Assembly: GCF_000208745.1 (NCBI RefSeq)
Contig: NC_030854.1
Coordinates: 24,559,346 to 24,623,345, forward strand
From: Theobroma cacao
Lineage: Eukaryota > Streptophyta > Magnoliopsida > Malvales > Malvaceae
Length of the DNA: 64,000 bases
Direction of reading: 5' to 3'
This document shows, in pieces, positions 48,286 through 60,850 of this stretch. A model generated the notes under the pieces. That model ran no database searches and was not told the DNA's origin. It was given only the letters and a program-made list of their open reading frames with translations. How positions within the stretch are numbered: position 1 is the first letter of the stretch; every line of letters begins with the position of its first letter. A program made the position numbers and the translations under genes.

Positions 48286-50417
48286 ATGAAAATGAGGGTT
48301 ATTTCTTGGAATGTTAAAGGGGTTGATAGCATTTCAAAGTCTTGAATTGTAAGGAAAATGATACTCCAATGCCAGACAAAGATGGTAATGATTCAGGAGA
48401 CTAAATTGAGTAGTTGTAATGGCAGTGATATTGAAAAAGTATGACCTTGTGACAACATTACCATGAGTTTCTAGCATGATTGGGAGATTCAAAGAACTAA
48501 TGGTTGCTTGGAATAAGATGCACTTTAGTCAATACTATGTGATTGGTAGAATCAGAAGAAAGAAGAGTTGCAGTTTGGAAGAAGTAGGCTTTGGTGATTT
48601 TAATGAATTTGTTGATCTGCCATTCGAGGGTAAAAAATTCACAAGGTTTAGATTGGGCAACAAGAGAATATGATTGGATCAATTCTTAGTATCAGTTGAA
48701 TGGTTATTACAATTTCAATGTTTGCATCAAAAGGGTTTGAAGAGATTTGTATCAGATCATTGTCCAGTACTACTTATACAGGAAGAGGTCGATTAGGGCC
48801 CTAAACCTTTCAAGTTTATAGATTGTTGGTTGAATGATTAGAATTTTCCATGACAGTGACAGATAAATGGAAATCAGTGGAAGTTCATGGGAGATTAGAT
48901 TTCTGTTTGAAGGTGAAATTATATCATTTGAAGACTTTTCTACAACAGTGGAACAAAGATGTTGTTAATAATGTAGACTTGACTATCTTAAGGTTGGAGA
49001 ACCAAGTGGATCGACTCGATTATGTTAGTAACATGAGGGATTTTTCAAACGAAAAGCCAAAATTGAATAAATCAATTATGTAGGAGTTGGGGCAAGCAAT
49101 AAGGAAAAACAAGTCAATATGGCATAAAAAATCTTGAGTTAAATGGATTAAAGAGGGAGACAAAAATACCAAAATCTTTTAATGTAAGGCTAAAGGTTTG
49201 ACACATAGGAATTATACTGGTAGAAGTTTGAGATATGAAGTGTGGATTTTTTACCCAAACGATATTTGCAAAGCTATAGTGGAGTATTTTAAGAAGTTAT
49301 TCCATTGTGAACAATGGCTATGCTTGATGTTTAATGGCTTTAATTTTAAGAAAATCAATAGCTCCAATGTGGTAGTTTGGTGGCCTTGATAACTATGTCG
49401 AAGTTGAAAAGTACGGTGTGAGAATGCAATGGTTCAAAGGCTCTTAACGTTGATGGTTTTAAATTTAAGTTATTTTAAAAAATTGTGGTCATTGGTTTGG
49501 AAAGAAATTCTTGAATTTGTCTTGGAATTTATGAGATATGGTAAGCTTGAGAAAGAATCGAATTCTTCATTGCTCATCCTTATCCTCAAAATCCAAACCC
49601 ACTTTGTTGAAGGATTTTAGGCCAATTAGTTTGTTTAACTCTTTGTATAAAATCTTGGAAAAACTATTGACTAATAAGTTAAAGAGAGTGCTCAATAAGG
49701 TAATTACTGACACCCAAAAGTGTTTTAACTTGCAGATGACAAATTAGGGATGGAGTGTTTCTTACTAGTAAAATCATCCATAACATGAAGAAGAAGATGT
49801 GGAAAAAAGGAGGTATTGTTATAAAGTAGGATTTTGAGAAGGTATATGATTGTGTGCATTTGGGTTGCTTGATGTTTGTGATGGAAGAAATAAGGTTTGA
49901 AGAAAAATGGAGAAAATGGATATTTGAATGTATTTCCATTGTGAAAGTTACAGTGTTGATAAATGGTTTAGCTACTACGAGTGTGGCCTTAACCAAGGGA
50001 ACCATTATCACTGTTTTTGTTTTTTGTTATGGTGGTTAAGGTGTAACATCTTATGATCTCTTGAGCTGAAAATTCGAACATTATTAAAGGAATCTTCTCA
50101 ATGGAAAAGGGTTTGAGGATTTCACACCTTTAATTTTTGGACATCATGATGATATTTATTGAGGATGGTTTGCAAGAAGCATTGGACATGAGGTGATTGT
50201 TGGAATGTTTGGAATTGGTGTCAGGCCTTATGATAAATTTTGTGAAGTTATGTCTTTTTCGATGTGTATTGATACAAGTGTAGCAAAGGATATGGCAGAC
50301 ATTCCTAAATGCAAGATAAGGTTAATGACTTTTATGTACCTAAGCATCCCTTTAAAGCATGTGCAAGAAGCCCTAGAACTTGGGATCCAGTAGTATGTAA
50401 ATTTAAGAATAGATTGG
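48286..50417 (+). pseudogene. L1-type LINE, 5' part: endonuclease and reverse transcriptase
   Basis: This is the plus-strand start of a plant L1-like second frame. MKMRVISWNVKGVDSISKS (48286) and MIQETKLSS are the apurinic endonuclease N-terminus. FNEFVDLPFEGKKFTRFRLG (48600-48660) and RFVSDHCPVLL (48745-48775) are its C-terminal motifs, with the catalytic SDH kept. Reverse transcriptase follows: KDFRPISLFNSLYKILEKLL (49605-49670). The active-site block is unreadable (LIFGHHDDIY near 50130-50160). The reading ends in YLSIPL and RTWDPVVCKFKNRL at 50410. Many stops and frameshifts. The element is cut at 50417 by a solo LTR and resumes at 55272. Confidence 0.88.
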
Positions 50418-51141
50418 TGTCACATCTCATTTTTGGAGGATCATGACCGGCACAAGGACCTAGATGGTTCTTGCTCGCTAGACCTAAGCAAGCCTAATAT
50501 CATTAAACATAATCATTATTTATCATATATCAATCATTATCATACATTTTACATTATCATGCAAACACATGCATAACTGCACCATTATGGAATTCACCAA
50601 TCAACGTGCTCGTAAGCATTCATATAAGCAAATATTTCATAATCCAATACAAGTCCTTACACCCATACATATAACATTCATTCACACACTTCTGGTGCTC
50701 ACATAGGCTCTCAAGCCATCATGTTCAATTCACATATATGCATATATAACATTGATACTAAGTATAATGCCATAACATGGCTACATTATTACAACAATAT
50801 CCAACAATGTTATAACATAATAGCAAATAAAGATTGACTCGTTAAGTGATACATGATCTGACTCTCTAGGCTTTAAGGGGTTTGCTATACCATCTACCAA
50901 GAAAGAAGAACAAATCACATCTTCGTGACTTGGGTGGCTGAAGAGTTATCACTAATTTACAACAAAAATAAGAGAAACTAATGTGAGTCACAAAGACTCT
51001 GTGAATGAATATGGGAAAGGGACAAGTCAAAAGAAAGAGTTTTTGCACAAATTACTTCGTTAATGTAAACATGAAACTTGAGATTAACATACTTAATTTT
51101 CAAATTTCTCGTAAAATAAAGCTGTTATAAACTAGTCTCAT

Positions 51142-51186
51142 TTTCATAGTGAAATTCACATTTCATAGTGAAATTCACATTTCATA
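51142..51186. repeat. two direct copies of a 20-bp word
   Basis: TTCATAGTGAAATTCACATT occurs twice in direct succession, followed by a partial third copy, inside the solo LTR. Confidence 0.8.
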
Positions 51187-51708
51187 AACATATAGTTCTT
51201 TTAATAAGCTGACCATTTACGCAAAACCTTTCGAAAAAACAACTCCCTAAGGTAAACGATACCTAACCATATAAACCCAAGATATGGCTAGTTTACTCTA
51301 ATCCTTTCCAAAATCATGTGAGCTGCTCATGTACTCAAAATTCTCTAATAGAATTCAATCATAACATTTAATGGTCATCTTTCAACCCATATAACTCAAG
51401 TAATCATTTTGCCAATCCATACAACTCAAATAATCAACTTACAATCCATAAAAAGTCAATTAATGCATTGGGACTTATTCTATCTATTAATTTATTTTGG
51501 CTAACTTATAGCTTAAAGTTCAATCTACAACTTAATCAAACATTTCAAGCATAAAAAGCAATCATAAGAAGCATCACAATAACAAGAGTAATATGCAATA
51601 ATCATGAATGTAATGGGGATGCCTACTTGGTCTTGGCCCACATCTCAGTGTCTTACGTTTGGGCATTTGTGAGTGGTACATTGGCCTTTTTTACATTTAG
51701 TGCCGCCA

Positions 51709-51945
51709 CCATGTAGTGGAATTTTACCTCACCATGTGTGAGGATCACTTTATACATATCATTGAGCGATGGCACCATGTGTGCAATGTTACTTCACACC
51801 AAGTGGAAACATAATCATCCATCATACTAGACGTAATGACAAAGTGTGGAATGTTGCCTCATACCGTGTGAAAATGTTATCATCCATCACACTAAACGCA
51901 ATCACTATGTGTGGAATGTTACCTCACATCTTGTGAAAGCTCTAG
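51709..51945. repeat. 65-bp minisatellite in the solo LTR
   Basis: About three and a half units begin at 51709, 51774, 51839 and 51904, a regular 65-bp period. The common part is close to ATGTGTGGAATGTTACCTCACA followed by CGTGTGAAAA and ATCATCCATCA. Similar GTGTGG/CACATG-rich minisatellites lie in the LTRs at 59.4 and 61.6 kb. Confidence 0.8.
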
Positions 51946-52862
51946 GAAACATTCTCATACAAAGCATTTTCTTATATCTCAATTTTTTATCAACACATAT
52001 TCAACTTAAGCAGATTCATGCTACAACTTTAATCTTTCCTGTAGGGTAAGTGGAACTACATCACTTGTTACCCTAAAGACCCATGTTTTCACATGTTCTA
52101 ACATTCCTCATATAAAACATATTATAAGCTTAAGTGTGGGAACCTATAACTCCACCTAAGCATTCACCTCTAGTTTTGCATAACAATAATTTAGATACTC
52201 TTTTACCATGAATTTTATTCTCTTAAAATACTCAATCATCATGTCTACTATCAAGGATGAAGGTGGGAACTTACATCCAATTATCATCCATTGGTCTATT
52301 TGAAGTATTTGAAGTAAAACATTTGAAAGAGCTTATCTCCCTTTGTTGAAAACTAATACATAATAGTGTATTTACATGCATATATAAATTCTAAAACTTC
52401 TTTGAAAACATTTGGCTAAAATCATTTGATTTTAATATTGTAAACATAATATTCAAATCATGCAATTCAAACAATTCAGTAAACCATACTTAACTTTATT
52501 GTATTAGAATACTTTAAAGAGATGTATCTACTCACCTTGACAAAAAACAACTTCCTCTAAGCTTCAAGTTGTCAACCATGCTTGTTCTACTATCTTGAGC
52601 TCCAACAATCACCTAACAAAAAAAATCCTATCATAAGTTTCTTAGTTTCTAGAAAAACCCATTTTTGAAACTAGTCGAGTTATCGAGTATTTTCCATTTA
52701 ACCTCCAATAACGTTTTAAACTTCAAACCCAATCCATAAAATTACCAACCTTAAGTATCCTTACTTCCATAACTTAATTGAAGAGCAAAACCCCCAAAAT
52801 CTTTAGCTTAAAAATGAATTAAATGGGTTGAAAATAATAAAATCCTAGAGTTAAGTCATAAC

Positions 52863-54391
52863 TGATAACTCTTTAATATAGAGTTATATGAGCTTAATTT
52901 TAATAGTAATTTAGATTAGTTCTTGTAGTAATGCATAGGAATTAGTAGGTTTTATTTAATTATTTTAAATTAGTTATTTAGGTGAGTCAATCTAATTTTA
53001 GTTAATTTTATGCTTAATTTGGTGTTAATGTGGTTAAGATAGATTGTTATTGATTTATGTGTGCTTTTGTAAGTGTTTGATGAAATAAGAATTTTAGTGG
53101 AAGAAGAAGAGCAATTTCAAGGTGTAGACTTCCACTACATATATTTTGGTATTCTGATCATAACTTTCTCTACAGAACTCCAAATGAGATGATTCTTAGA
53201 TCATTGGAAATATAAGAGAAAAATATACAACTTTTATGTTTATCACTTTGCCTTGTTCGGCATGGAAGGTGGTAAAAAATCTTGTTGAAGTTAACATATT
53301 ATAGCAGTCCTAGAGCAATTACGATTTCTGTTAATTAATTGGGCATGGCTGTAGCCCACATAGTCTGATGAGGAAATCTTGATTGGAATTGACTTGTTTC
53401 TTCACCCAACTTAGCCTAACTTCAAAGCTTATAAAAAACAACCTTTCAGAGGACTTTTATTAGGAGCGAACAAAACACCAGATTGATAGTTGAGAGTCAA
53501 GCCACAGAGTCATTAAAGCTAAGAAGAATTTGAAAGATCCAAGGAGATTTGGAGATCAAGAATACAATTCTTGAGTTTTTCTATCCCTTTTTTCAATCTC
53601 GTATTTTCTTGGTTTTGTTCTTAATGTTTAAATTTTATTCAATGATGATGTGTGACTTGATGGGGAACTAAATTGTTAATCTAAGATTATAATTGAACTC
53701 AATATGTAGTTTGATTTATTTATCTCTCTTTTACTTATGTTTAAAGAATTTAAGTTGTTTATTTTATTCAGTTCTTAACGCTTTTAGTTGTCTGATCACC
53801 AATTAGATTGAATTGGAAACCTAGGTTAAACCTCGACGAAGGAGATTTAGGTAGACCTTGAATAGAATAGCGTATGATTGAATACACTTAGTTGAGTAGG
53901 TGGTTTGATTTGCGTATAGGGTAGACATACACCTATAAGCCATACATAGCCAAAATTAGTGTACGAACTTAATGAATCTTTTTTCAATTTAATTTGCATA
54001 GACATAGTAAATTTATTAAGAGAGGTATTTTTATGAAAAACCTGACAAAGACTTGTAAATAGTTTAGGAGTTTAGGTTAGCAACTTAATTTATTAAACTA
54101 AGTTAAGAGAGAGAGACAATAATTAGATGAAGTATTGAAAGACATCATAATCTTAGGTCTGATAGTCACTCGAATTAAATAAAATAATTTTACTGATAGA
54201 TTTTAGATTAGTTTTAGTTATTAGTTTCAATTTTTCTTTTTAATAATTTTAAATTTAATTGTTAGGATAAGATTAGGTTGTTAAAATTTTAGCAGTTAAC
54301 AATTAGGAATTAAAACAATTCTCTGTGGGAACGATTATTTATTCATTATTATATTAGTTATTAACGATACGTGCACTTGTGTGAGAAATCA
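52863..54391 (+). mobile_element. solo LTR nested in the larger solo LTR
   Basis: A 1,529-bp LTR, starting TGATAACTCTTTAATATAGAG and ending TGTGTGAGAAATCA, is flanked by ATAAC on both sides (52858-52862 and 54392-54396). Its 3' end holds TCTCTGTGGGAACGATTAT and ACGTGCACTTG, phrases found at the 3' ends of Athila/Tat-type plant gypsy LTRs. There is no internal coding region. It inserted after the larger LTR, which was itself inserted in the LINE. Confidence 0.9.
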
Positions 54392-54596
54392 ATAACAATA
54401 ACCTTGAGTTTCAAGCTTAGAAAATACAAAGTCTTACCTTAGATTCAAGTTTGAAGGGTTGAATAATTGCTAAATGGGGTCTTGAGAGGTTAGAAAAAGG
54501 TTTAGAGGCTGTTGGGAATGAGTTAGAGGCTGAAGGAGTGAAAAATGAAGTTTAGGGCTTGAGTTGGCTATTTTATTTTTTCCAGACCGAAGCCTT

Positions 54597-55050
54597 AGGA
54601 TCAACACTTTAAACCTTGGGGGTTGATCCTTAAGCTTATATTTTTCTACCTAAAGTGGCTAGGATTGACCCCTTGACCTCAACGGGTCGATCCTTTTGAT
54701 TTCCAAAAGTTGATTTTTGGTTCCAACTTGTTGGGATTGACCCTTACCCCTTGGTGGTTAATCTTGTCTCCAAAAGCTATTCCAAGTGTTTTAACTTTTA
54801 TGTATTGACCCTCTATTTATTATGCGTCGATCCTAAAGTCTCCAAAAAGTTTTCTAAGTGTTTTTTATTGTAGAGATCAACCTTATATGGCTTAGGGGTA
54901 GATCTTTTCAACTCCAGAAATTATTTTGAATGTCCTGCTGTCTAGGGATCAACCCTTCCTCTTTAGGGGTCTATCCATTTTACTTCCAGTTGTTATTTTG
55001 ATCCTCAAAACATATAGGGATCGACCTTTGCTTCATGGGGATCAACCTTC
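54597..55050. repeat. array of seven hairpin modules, about 70-bp period
   Basis: Modules start near 54597, 54661, 54733, 54803, 54872, 54944 and 55017. Each has a left arm close to GGGATCGACCC, a spacer of about 12-16 bases and a right arm close to GGGGTCGATCC, so each can fold into a short hairpin (for example AGGATTGACCCC...GGGTCGATCCT in module 2). Between modules the sequence is less conserved, often with CTCCAAAAG. The seventh module has its right arm flipped. They lie about 215-670 bases into the LTR on its own strand, the U3 part. Function unknown. Confidence 0.75.
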
Positions 55051-55271
55051 ATGCCTTAACTTGCAAAAACACATTCTTTTGGTTTTCTTTTTCATCCAAT
55101 CTTCTAACCATCATTCTTTTGCAATTAGAACACTATATGGAGGATAAATTTGAAACTCCATGGTTGGGAAAACTCATCTAACAACTCATATAGAAATAGC
55201 TCGATTTGTACATCTTTATTAAAAAATATTTCAACCTACCGTTAGATGAAAGGTCAGGGCTGCACAATTGG

Positions 55272-56520
55272 GTTTATGGTAAAGGAAATATTTATCTTCT
55301 AGGGTAGAGTTACCTTGATCAATTTAATCTTTAGCTCATTGTTGTTTTATTGTTCTTCAATTTTTGGAGCTTTAGAGGGAGTGTTGAGGAAACTAAAGCA
55401 ATTATAGATAGATTTTCTTTGGGGGATAGGGGAAGCGGGAAGGGATGAAAGAAGGAAAATAGTAACAGTTTGTTAGGATATGGTATGCAAACCAAGAGCT
55501 TTGGGTGGAGTAGGAGTCTCAAATTTATCATACAAGAATCTTGCCATGTTGGGAAGATAATGGTGGAAGTGTGGGGGGAGGAGAATGCCATTTGGAGAAG
55601 ATTATTGATTGAAAAACATGGAGTGGGATTTTCTTAATGGTTGCCATGCATTACACAAAAAGAAAAGATGTCAAATGTGTGGTGAAACATCATCAATTTA
55701 CCAAGGAATGAAAAAGTGGATAAATTGTTAGATTTTATAGCGTGTGGATAGGTGGTGGGAAATGAAAATATTGTGTTTTTTTTTTTTTTGGGCTTGACAA
55801 GTGGCTACTTAAAGATCCCTAAATAAGATTTTCCCTTGACTTTTTTCCTTGACAATCGATAAGGAAATCGAGGTGGCAAAAGCTTGGAATCACGATCAGT
55901 GGAGTTTACTTTTCTAGCATCAACTTTGTTGGGAAAATAATTTACTTCTAGACTTAGTTAAGAAATTAAGGTGTGTGGTTCAAGTAAATGACAAAAATGA
56001 TAAGTTGATTTGGGAAGGAAATGTAAAACAAAATTTCTGGATTAAACAATTCTCATTAGCTTTGTATTTACAAGCCAACTCGGATGCCCAAAAGGTATGG
56101 TTCTCCTATATATGGAAAATATCCATTCTCCACAAGCTCTAAGGTTTCTTATGGTTGGCCATTCTTAACTGCATTCCAACTAAAGGCTTTTTGAGATCTC
56201 GTGGCATCTTTTGGAAAATGGTAATTGTTTTTGCTCTAGGTGTAGTCTTATGGAGGAATAATTAATGTGCACATATTTTGATTTCATGTCACTTTACATA
56301 ATTAGTATGGTGTCATATTTTTAAATGGTGGGCTTTCTTTGAGTGATTGATAATTTAGTTGAATCCTTTATTAGGTTTTCGAAAGATTGTTGTTATGGCA
56401 ATGTCTCAAAAAAGAGATATATGTTGGTGTGTGGAGCTACCTTGTGATCTTTTAGTGAAGATGAGGTCTTTATTTTTGGTGAGGGTAATGAGTCTATTAA
56501 TGAAATTGGTTAGTGAAGTA
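55272..56520 (+). pseudogene. L1-type LINE, 3' part after the solo LTR
   Basis: This continues the LINE broken at 50417. GRVTLINL (55300-55325) is the segment that should follow KFKNRL in plant LINEs. Next come LEGVLRKLKQL and FLWGIGE (55370-55430), KPRALGGVGVSNLSYKNLAMLGRWWWK (55490-55570) and a zf-RVT-like part with KISILHKL and FLWLAILNCIPTKGFL (56120-56190). Stops and frameshifts are numerous. It ends against the minus-strand LINE at 56527. Confidence 0.82.
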
Positions 56521-56526
56521 TAGACA

Positions 56527-57660
56527 CTAAGGCGGTCGAAATGCACTCCTTAATCTATTGCCACCACCTTTTACAAAACTCATCGTTTCCATTGTCAATT
56601 CGAGGAATCCCCAACACACACTGTAATAAGCCTTCTCGAAATCCACCTTTATCATTAGTCCCCCTTCGCGATTCTTGTGCATTAGATCAACCATCTCATT
56701 AGTTATCAATGCAAAATCTAATAATTGCTTGCCTTTTGCAAAGGCAAATTGATGCTCCCCAATAACCTCACCAATTCTTTGCCTTGAAATCCACTTATTG
56801 CTTGCCTTGAGTCGATTAGCTAATACCTTAGAAATAATTTTATACATACAACCCATGAGGTTAATAGCACGATATTCCCTAACAATACTTGGATTTAGGG
56901 TTTCGCTCACCCTATGCCCTAACTTCCCTATATTATCGAAATTAGTAATAAATTTCATTATCTCACCTTTCACCATTGCCCATTGGGATTTGAAGAAGTT
57001 TAAATTAAAACCTTTTGGACCATGTGCCTTGTTTCCATCATGTTCTTTAGTGACCGCCCATACTTCAAGCTTTGTAAAAAAAGATTAAAATTCCAACACA
57101 GTCTCATTTTTTTGTCTACGAATCCCATACTTTAAGTCAATTAATTTCAGAGTCTTTTTAACGATGGAGAGTTTATGAAAATGCTTTACCACCTCTTTCT
57201 TAATTTGCACAAGCTTTTCAATTAATTCATTATTGATAGTAATACTTACCATGCGGTTTGATCATCTCCTTGTTGATGTCATCGCATGGAAATACTTTAT
57301 GTTTTTATCATCCTTAGTGACCCACTTAGTCCGTGACTACGACTTCCATTTTTGTTTCTCAATTCTGTATGGAGTCTATAACTCAGAGTGTTTCTACATA
57401 ACATGGTCTCTTTTCATTGTTGATTGCCACTCCATATTTAGCTTTGCAACTCGCTTTCTAACATTTTTATTCAATGATACATTTCCCCATACTACATCTT
57501 ATTCCATTCCTTAATGACTGACAGTAAATTCTTTAGTCCTGACTATAGTAAAAGGATTCGCTTGTTGCCTACCTTGGCCACCTCCTAGCTTTTCTTGCTT
57601 AGCTCTTGGAACGATTTGTTATCAAGCCAATAATTAAAAACTTTAAAAAGTGTGGGACCC
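56527..57660 (-). pseudogene. L1-type LINE reverse transcriptase fragment, minus strand
   Basis: On the minus strand a 149-codon open stretch (56976-56527) reads MVKGEIMKFI, LMGCMYKIISKVLANRLK, EVIGEHQFAFAKGKQLLD, NEMVDLMHKNREGGLMIKVD and FEKAYYSVCWGFLEL, the front half of LINE reverse transcriptase. The block around the first catalytic Asp is kept. Upstream, 57090-56980 gives AVTKEHDGNKAHGPKGFNLNFF. More decayed sequence extends to about 57660. A small insertion (NKWISRQR) sits inside the frame. It lies tail to tail with the plus-strand LINE. Confidence 0.85.
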
Positions 57661-58133
57661 TAATTTAAATCCATTCCTCCTAGCACCACCAGGTTATGAT
57701 TCAATAAAGAGAATGGTAAACATTATTACATCATATTTGCATACCAAGCCAACCAAATAGCTTATAGTAAAAACTATCAAGCTTGCAAAACCATGGTTAG
57801 GCTTTTCAAGCCTTGATTGGTCTTTTAATTTGGTTAAATTTATAATATATAATCAATATATATTATAAAGGCACTTGGCACTAGGCACTTGGCACAAGCA
57901 GGTGCAATTGTAGTTAATTAAATTATTTTAATTTAAACTTAAATTTTATTTTTTTAATTAACTACTAATTATGCTAATAGACATGTCTGTACAAACAATC
58001 AGTTATGTTTGTAGGGAAGGAACATTCATGTCTTTAAATAGAGTCCTTTTAATTCCAAAGAACATATGGAAACAATTTAAACAATCTTTCTTTCCTTTGT
58101 CAATATTCTTTAGATTTCTTTTATACTATTTTT
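57661..58133. other. gene-free spacer
   Basis: AT-rich, no protein signal. A short GGCACTTGGCACTAGGCACTTGGCAC direct repeat lies at 57871-57896. Confidence 0.45.
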
Positions 58134-59607
58134 TGTTAAACCTCGACTTTTATAAACCCGTAACTAGAAGTAGATGCGATAACACAAACTAAGGGTAATT
58201 TTGTCATTTCTTATGGTGAGCTCTTGGAAGTAGCTTTCTAATGTTATTAAGGTCTAAGTAGGCCTAAGGAATATATGAATGATTGTAAAATGAATGAAGA
58301 AGATAAAAATACTGATAATTTTCATAGTAAGGGCAAAATGGTCATTTTTCATCTTGAGTTGAAATTTTTAAGTTTTCTTGAACCCGAGTATTTCTAGACT
58401 ACTATGGACTTTGTCTCAGTGTCAAAGAAGTAAAAAAATTATATAAAGGTAAGGGGAAGATAAAGTGACCTTGTTAAGTGCATTTTGGTAATTTATGTGA
58501 GAATTGGATAAACTTTAGGCATAAATATCTAACTCTCCAGTAGCTTCTTCCCATTTTTCCAGCAGCTCTTCTTCTTCCTTCCATCATTCTCACGTTTTCT
58601 CACCTTTCATGGAAGCTTGCTTTGAAACCTCCATAAATTTTCTCAAGTTAACCCTAATTTTCATGCTTTTGTGTACCTTTTCACAATGTCTTTTGTGCTC
58701 TTTTACTTTTTCATCTTGAAAACCATCAAAAGTCTTATTTTGATACTTTCTCTCACTAACTAAGTGTTTAGAGAGAGGAAGAGAGACTTCCTATACTAGC
58801 TTGAGGACTTTTGAGAAGGAGTTCAATTACAAAACTACCAAGGTGAGTAATGAAATTGAGTTGATTTTTAAGTTGTTAAGAATGGCTAATGGTTAGATTT
58901 GTGAGTGTTTTGTAGTTGAGGTAGTTTGTTCATTTTAGTGTGACTAGAATAGTGAAAATAGATAGCCACTTAATGGTAGTTGGAAACTAGCTAGGAATAA
59001 CTAGTAGAACATGATTTAAGAGATAGTTTTTAGAATTATGGTTATGTGAATTGAGTTGATTTGCGATGCTATTGTGTGTGATAGGTTCCAACGAGACTCC
59101 ACATCCCCATTCGGACCATTAGTGGAAGTTGGAGTCGATTTAAGAATCAATGAGGACCGGTGAGTGAACTTGCATTAAAAATGTTTTAGAATAAATGATT
59201 ATGTGCTTGATTGAACCACTTGAAATATTTTATCGATTTTTCTTTAAAATTGCATGGGAGCAAGCCCTTGATAAAACGTTGTTGTCGTGAATGTGTAATA
59301 TGGTGAATCCTTGTGCTCCTATATTATGTGGATATATATATATATATATGTTGTGTATGGATAATTAATATTGTGTAATAAATACAGCCGTGCATGTGCG
59401 CGATGTGGGGGGAGCACATGCAGGTGATGATGGGTGTGGAAGTGTGGACGATGATATTGCCTATGCACAACGTGGGGTTGCACATAATGGCATTAGTTGT
59501 GCACGATGTGGGGGTGCACATGATGACTCCAGCTATGTGAGCGATGTAGGGGTTGCACATGAGCTGGGTGAGGTGGTGGTGGTATTCGTGTTTATATAAG
59601 TATATAT
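58134..59607 (+). mobile_element. gypsy-type long LTR A, 5' portion
   Basis: It starts near TGTTAAACCTCGAC (58134). It contains AAGGGCAAAATGGTCATTT (58329-58347), a phrase seen again in the LTR at the window end, and a CT-rich patch (58545-58610). Later come GGTGAGTGAACTTGCATT (59159) and a GT-rich minisatellite. The 59159-59600 part is homologous to 61338-61945 in LTR B. It is interrupted at 59607 by LTR B and appears to resume at 62824. The left end rests on the TG and family resemblance only. Confidence 0.65.
59395..59570. repeat. GT-rich minisatellite in LTR A
   Basis: About four subunits of some 40 bp vary on GTGCACGATGTGGGGGTGCACATGATG. It is homologous to 61560-61880. Confidence 0.8.
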
Positions 59608-60739
59608 TGTAATATCCTGTACTTTGTTATGGTGGCTAATAAAGCTTATTGAATGCTAATTGAGGTTAATTGGAATGTTTAAAAGTAATGAAAGGTGAAA
59701 ATAGTATTTTAAGATAAAATATTTCGCATGCAAGGAAATAATAATAAAATAATAATAATATTTTTATTGAGGATGAATTAGCGAGATAAAAAGTGATTCA
59801 GAAGTGAATCGGGGTATAACAAGGTGTTTTGGGTGCCAAGGAGACAGATGAAAAATTTTAAAATAAAATAATATTAAAATATTTATATTTTATTTAATGT
59901 CTTAATTTTCCATGAAAATGGAGTATATGGTCAATCTAAGTTAGGGAGAAGACAAAAGAGGAAATTTCGAAGAAAAATGATGTTAATGGGGCTTGCTTGC
60001 CTTTATTAAATAAAGATAGCGCGAGTAGATAAATATTTTAAATATTATGGGGACACCGCGTTGGAGTTAAAACTTTATATTTCATTTGTACATGTGTAAA
60101 TGAAGATAATGGAAGGAAATTGAAATTAAAAGATTGTGGGAGGATACCATTAAAAAGAGTGAAAACCTTAAAGAGCAAAATAGTAATTTTGGCATTAAAG
60201 TGGTCAAAGCTTCCAAAGGAAGCTTTGAGTCTTCATCCTTATCCTTGGCTGATCTTTATCTCTTCAAGATGGCATTTTTTCTTTTCCATCTCCTTCCTCC
60301 CACACCATTTCCATACTTCCACCCCATTTTCACTTGACTCCCATGCAGTTGAAGAGAAAAATAGAGAGAATCAGCTAAAGAAAGAAAGGAGAGAAAGGTG
60401 GAAGGCTTGGGTAGTAAGTGATTCAAGAGTAATTGAAGAAATATCAAGTGGGTCTCAAGATTCAAGAAACATAAGTTAAAGGTTTTTGTGTTTTAAGCTC
60501 ATGGTTGGTTAAATCTTTGGAAAAATGATGTGTGAATCATTTTGTGGCAGTTATGGTGACCATGGGTGTGAGGAAATTATGAATTTTGTTGGGTGAAACC
60601 CAAGTTAAAACCAAGTGGTAAGCTTAATGCTACAATTTGAAGTTTATGATTAGTTTAATATTGTGAGAATGATTGTATGCATATGTAGTGTTATTGTGAT
60701 GTCATGGGTATGGTTGGAAGGTAATTATATTAATTAGAA

Positions 60740-60850
60740 GTTTGGTGTGTAAATATGTGTTGTTAGGAAAGGTTTAAAAGGTTATGGAAAGGTTTAAAAG
60801 GTTTAAAGGATATGTGTAGATATGTGTTGTTAGGAAAGGTTATGGATGTT
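60740..60850. repeat. short direct repeats inside LTR B
   Basis: ATATGTGTTGTTAGGAAAGGTT occurs at 60755 and again at 60819, with AAAGGTTTAAAAGG repeated in between. Confidence 0.8.

Larger units (their letters stand above)
50418..55266 (-). mobile_element. long gypsy-type solo LTR inserted in the LINE
   Basis: On the minus strand it starts TGTGCAGCCCTGACC (55266) and ends CAAAAATGAGATGTGACA (50418). It is flanked by ATTGG on both sides (50413-50417 and 55267-55271), the 5-bp duplication left by LTR retrotransposons. The net length is 3,315 bp after removing the nested LTR at 52863-54391 and its duplication. No gag, pol or second LTR lies inside, so it is a solo LTR left by recombination between two LTRs. 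Its end (TGTCACA...GACCGG on the plus strand) resembles that of the LTR at 16194, so the two families are related. It contains a 65-bp minisatellite and a seven-module hairpin array. Confidence 0.88.

Noticed and set aside
54597..55050. CRISPR-like regular spacing of short repeats
   Set aside because: Units are imperfect, about 70 bp apart, lie inside a plant LTR, and no cas genes or bacterial context exist.
60120..60479. 119-codon plus-strand frame
   Set aside because: It lies wholly inside LTR B, has low-complexity Lys/Ser/Phe-rich composition and no recognisable domain. It is a chance opening in the LTR leader region.
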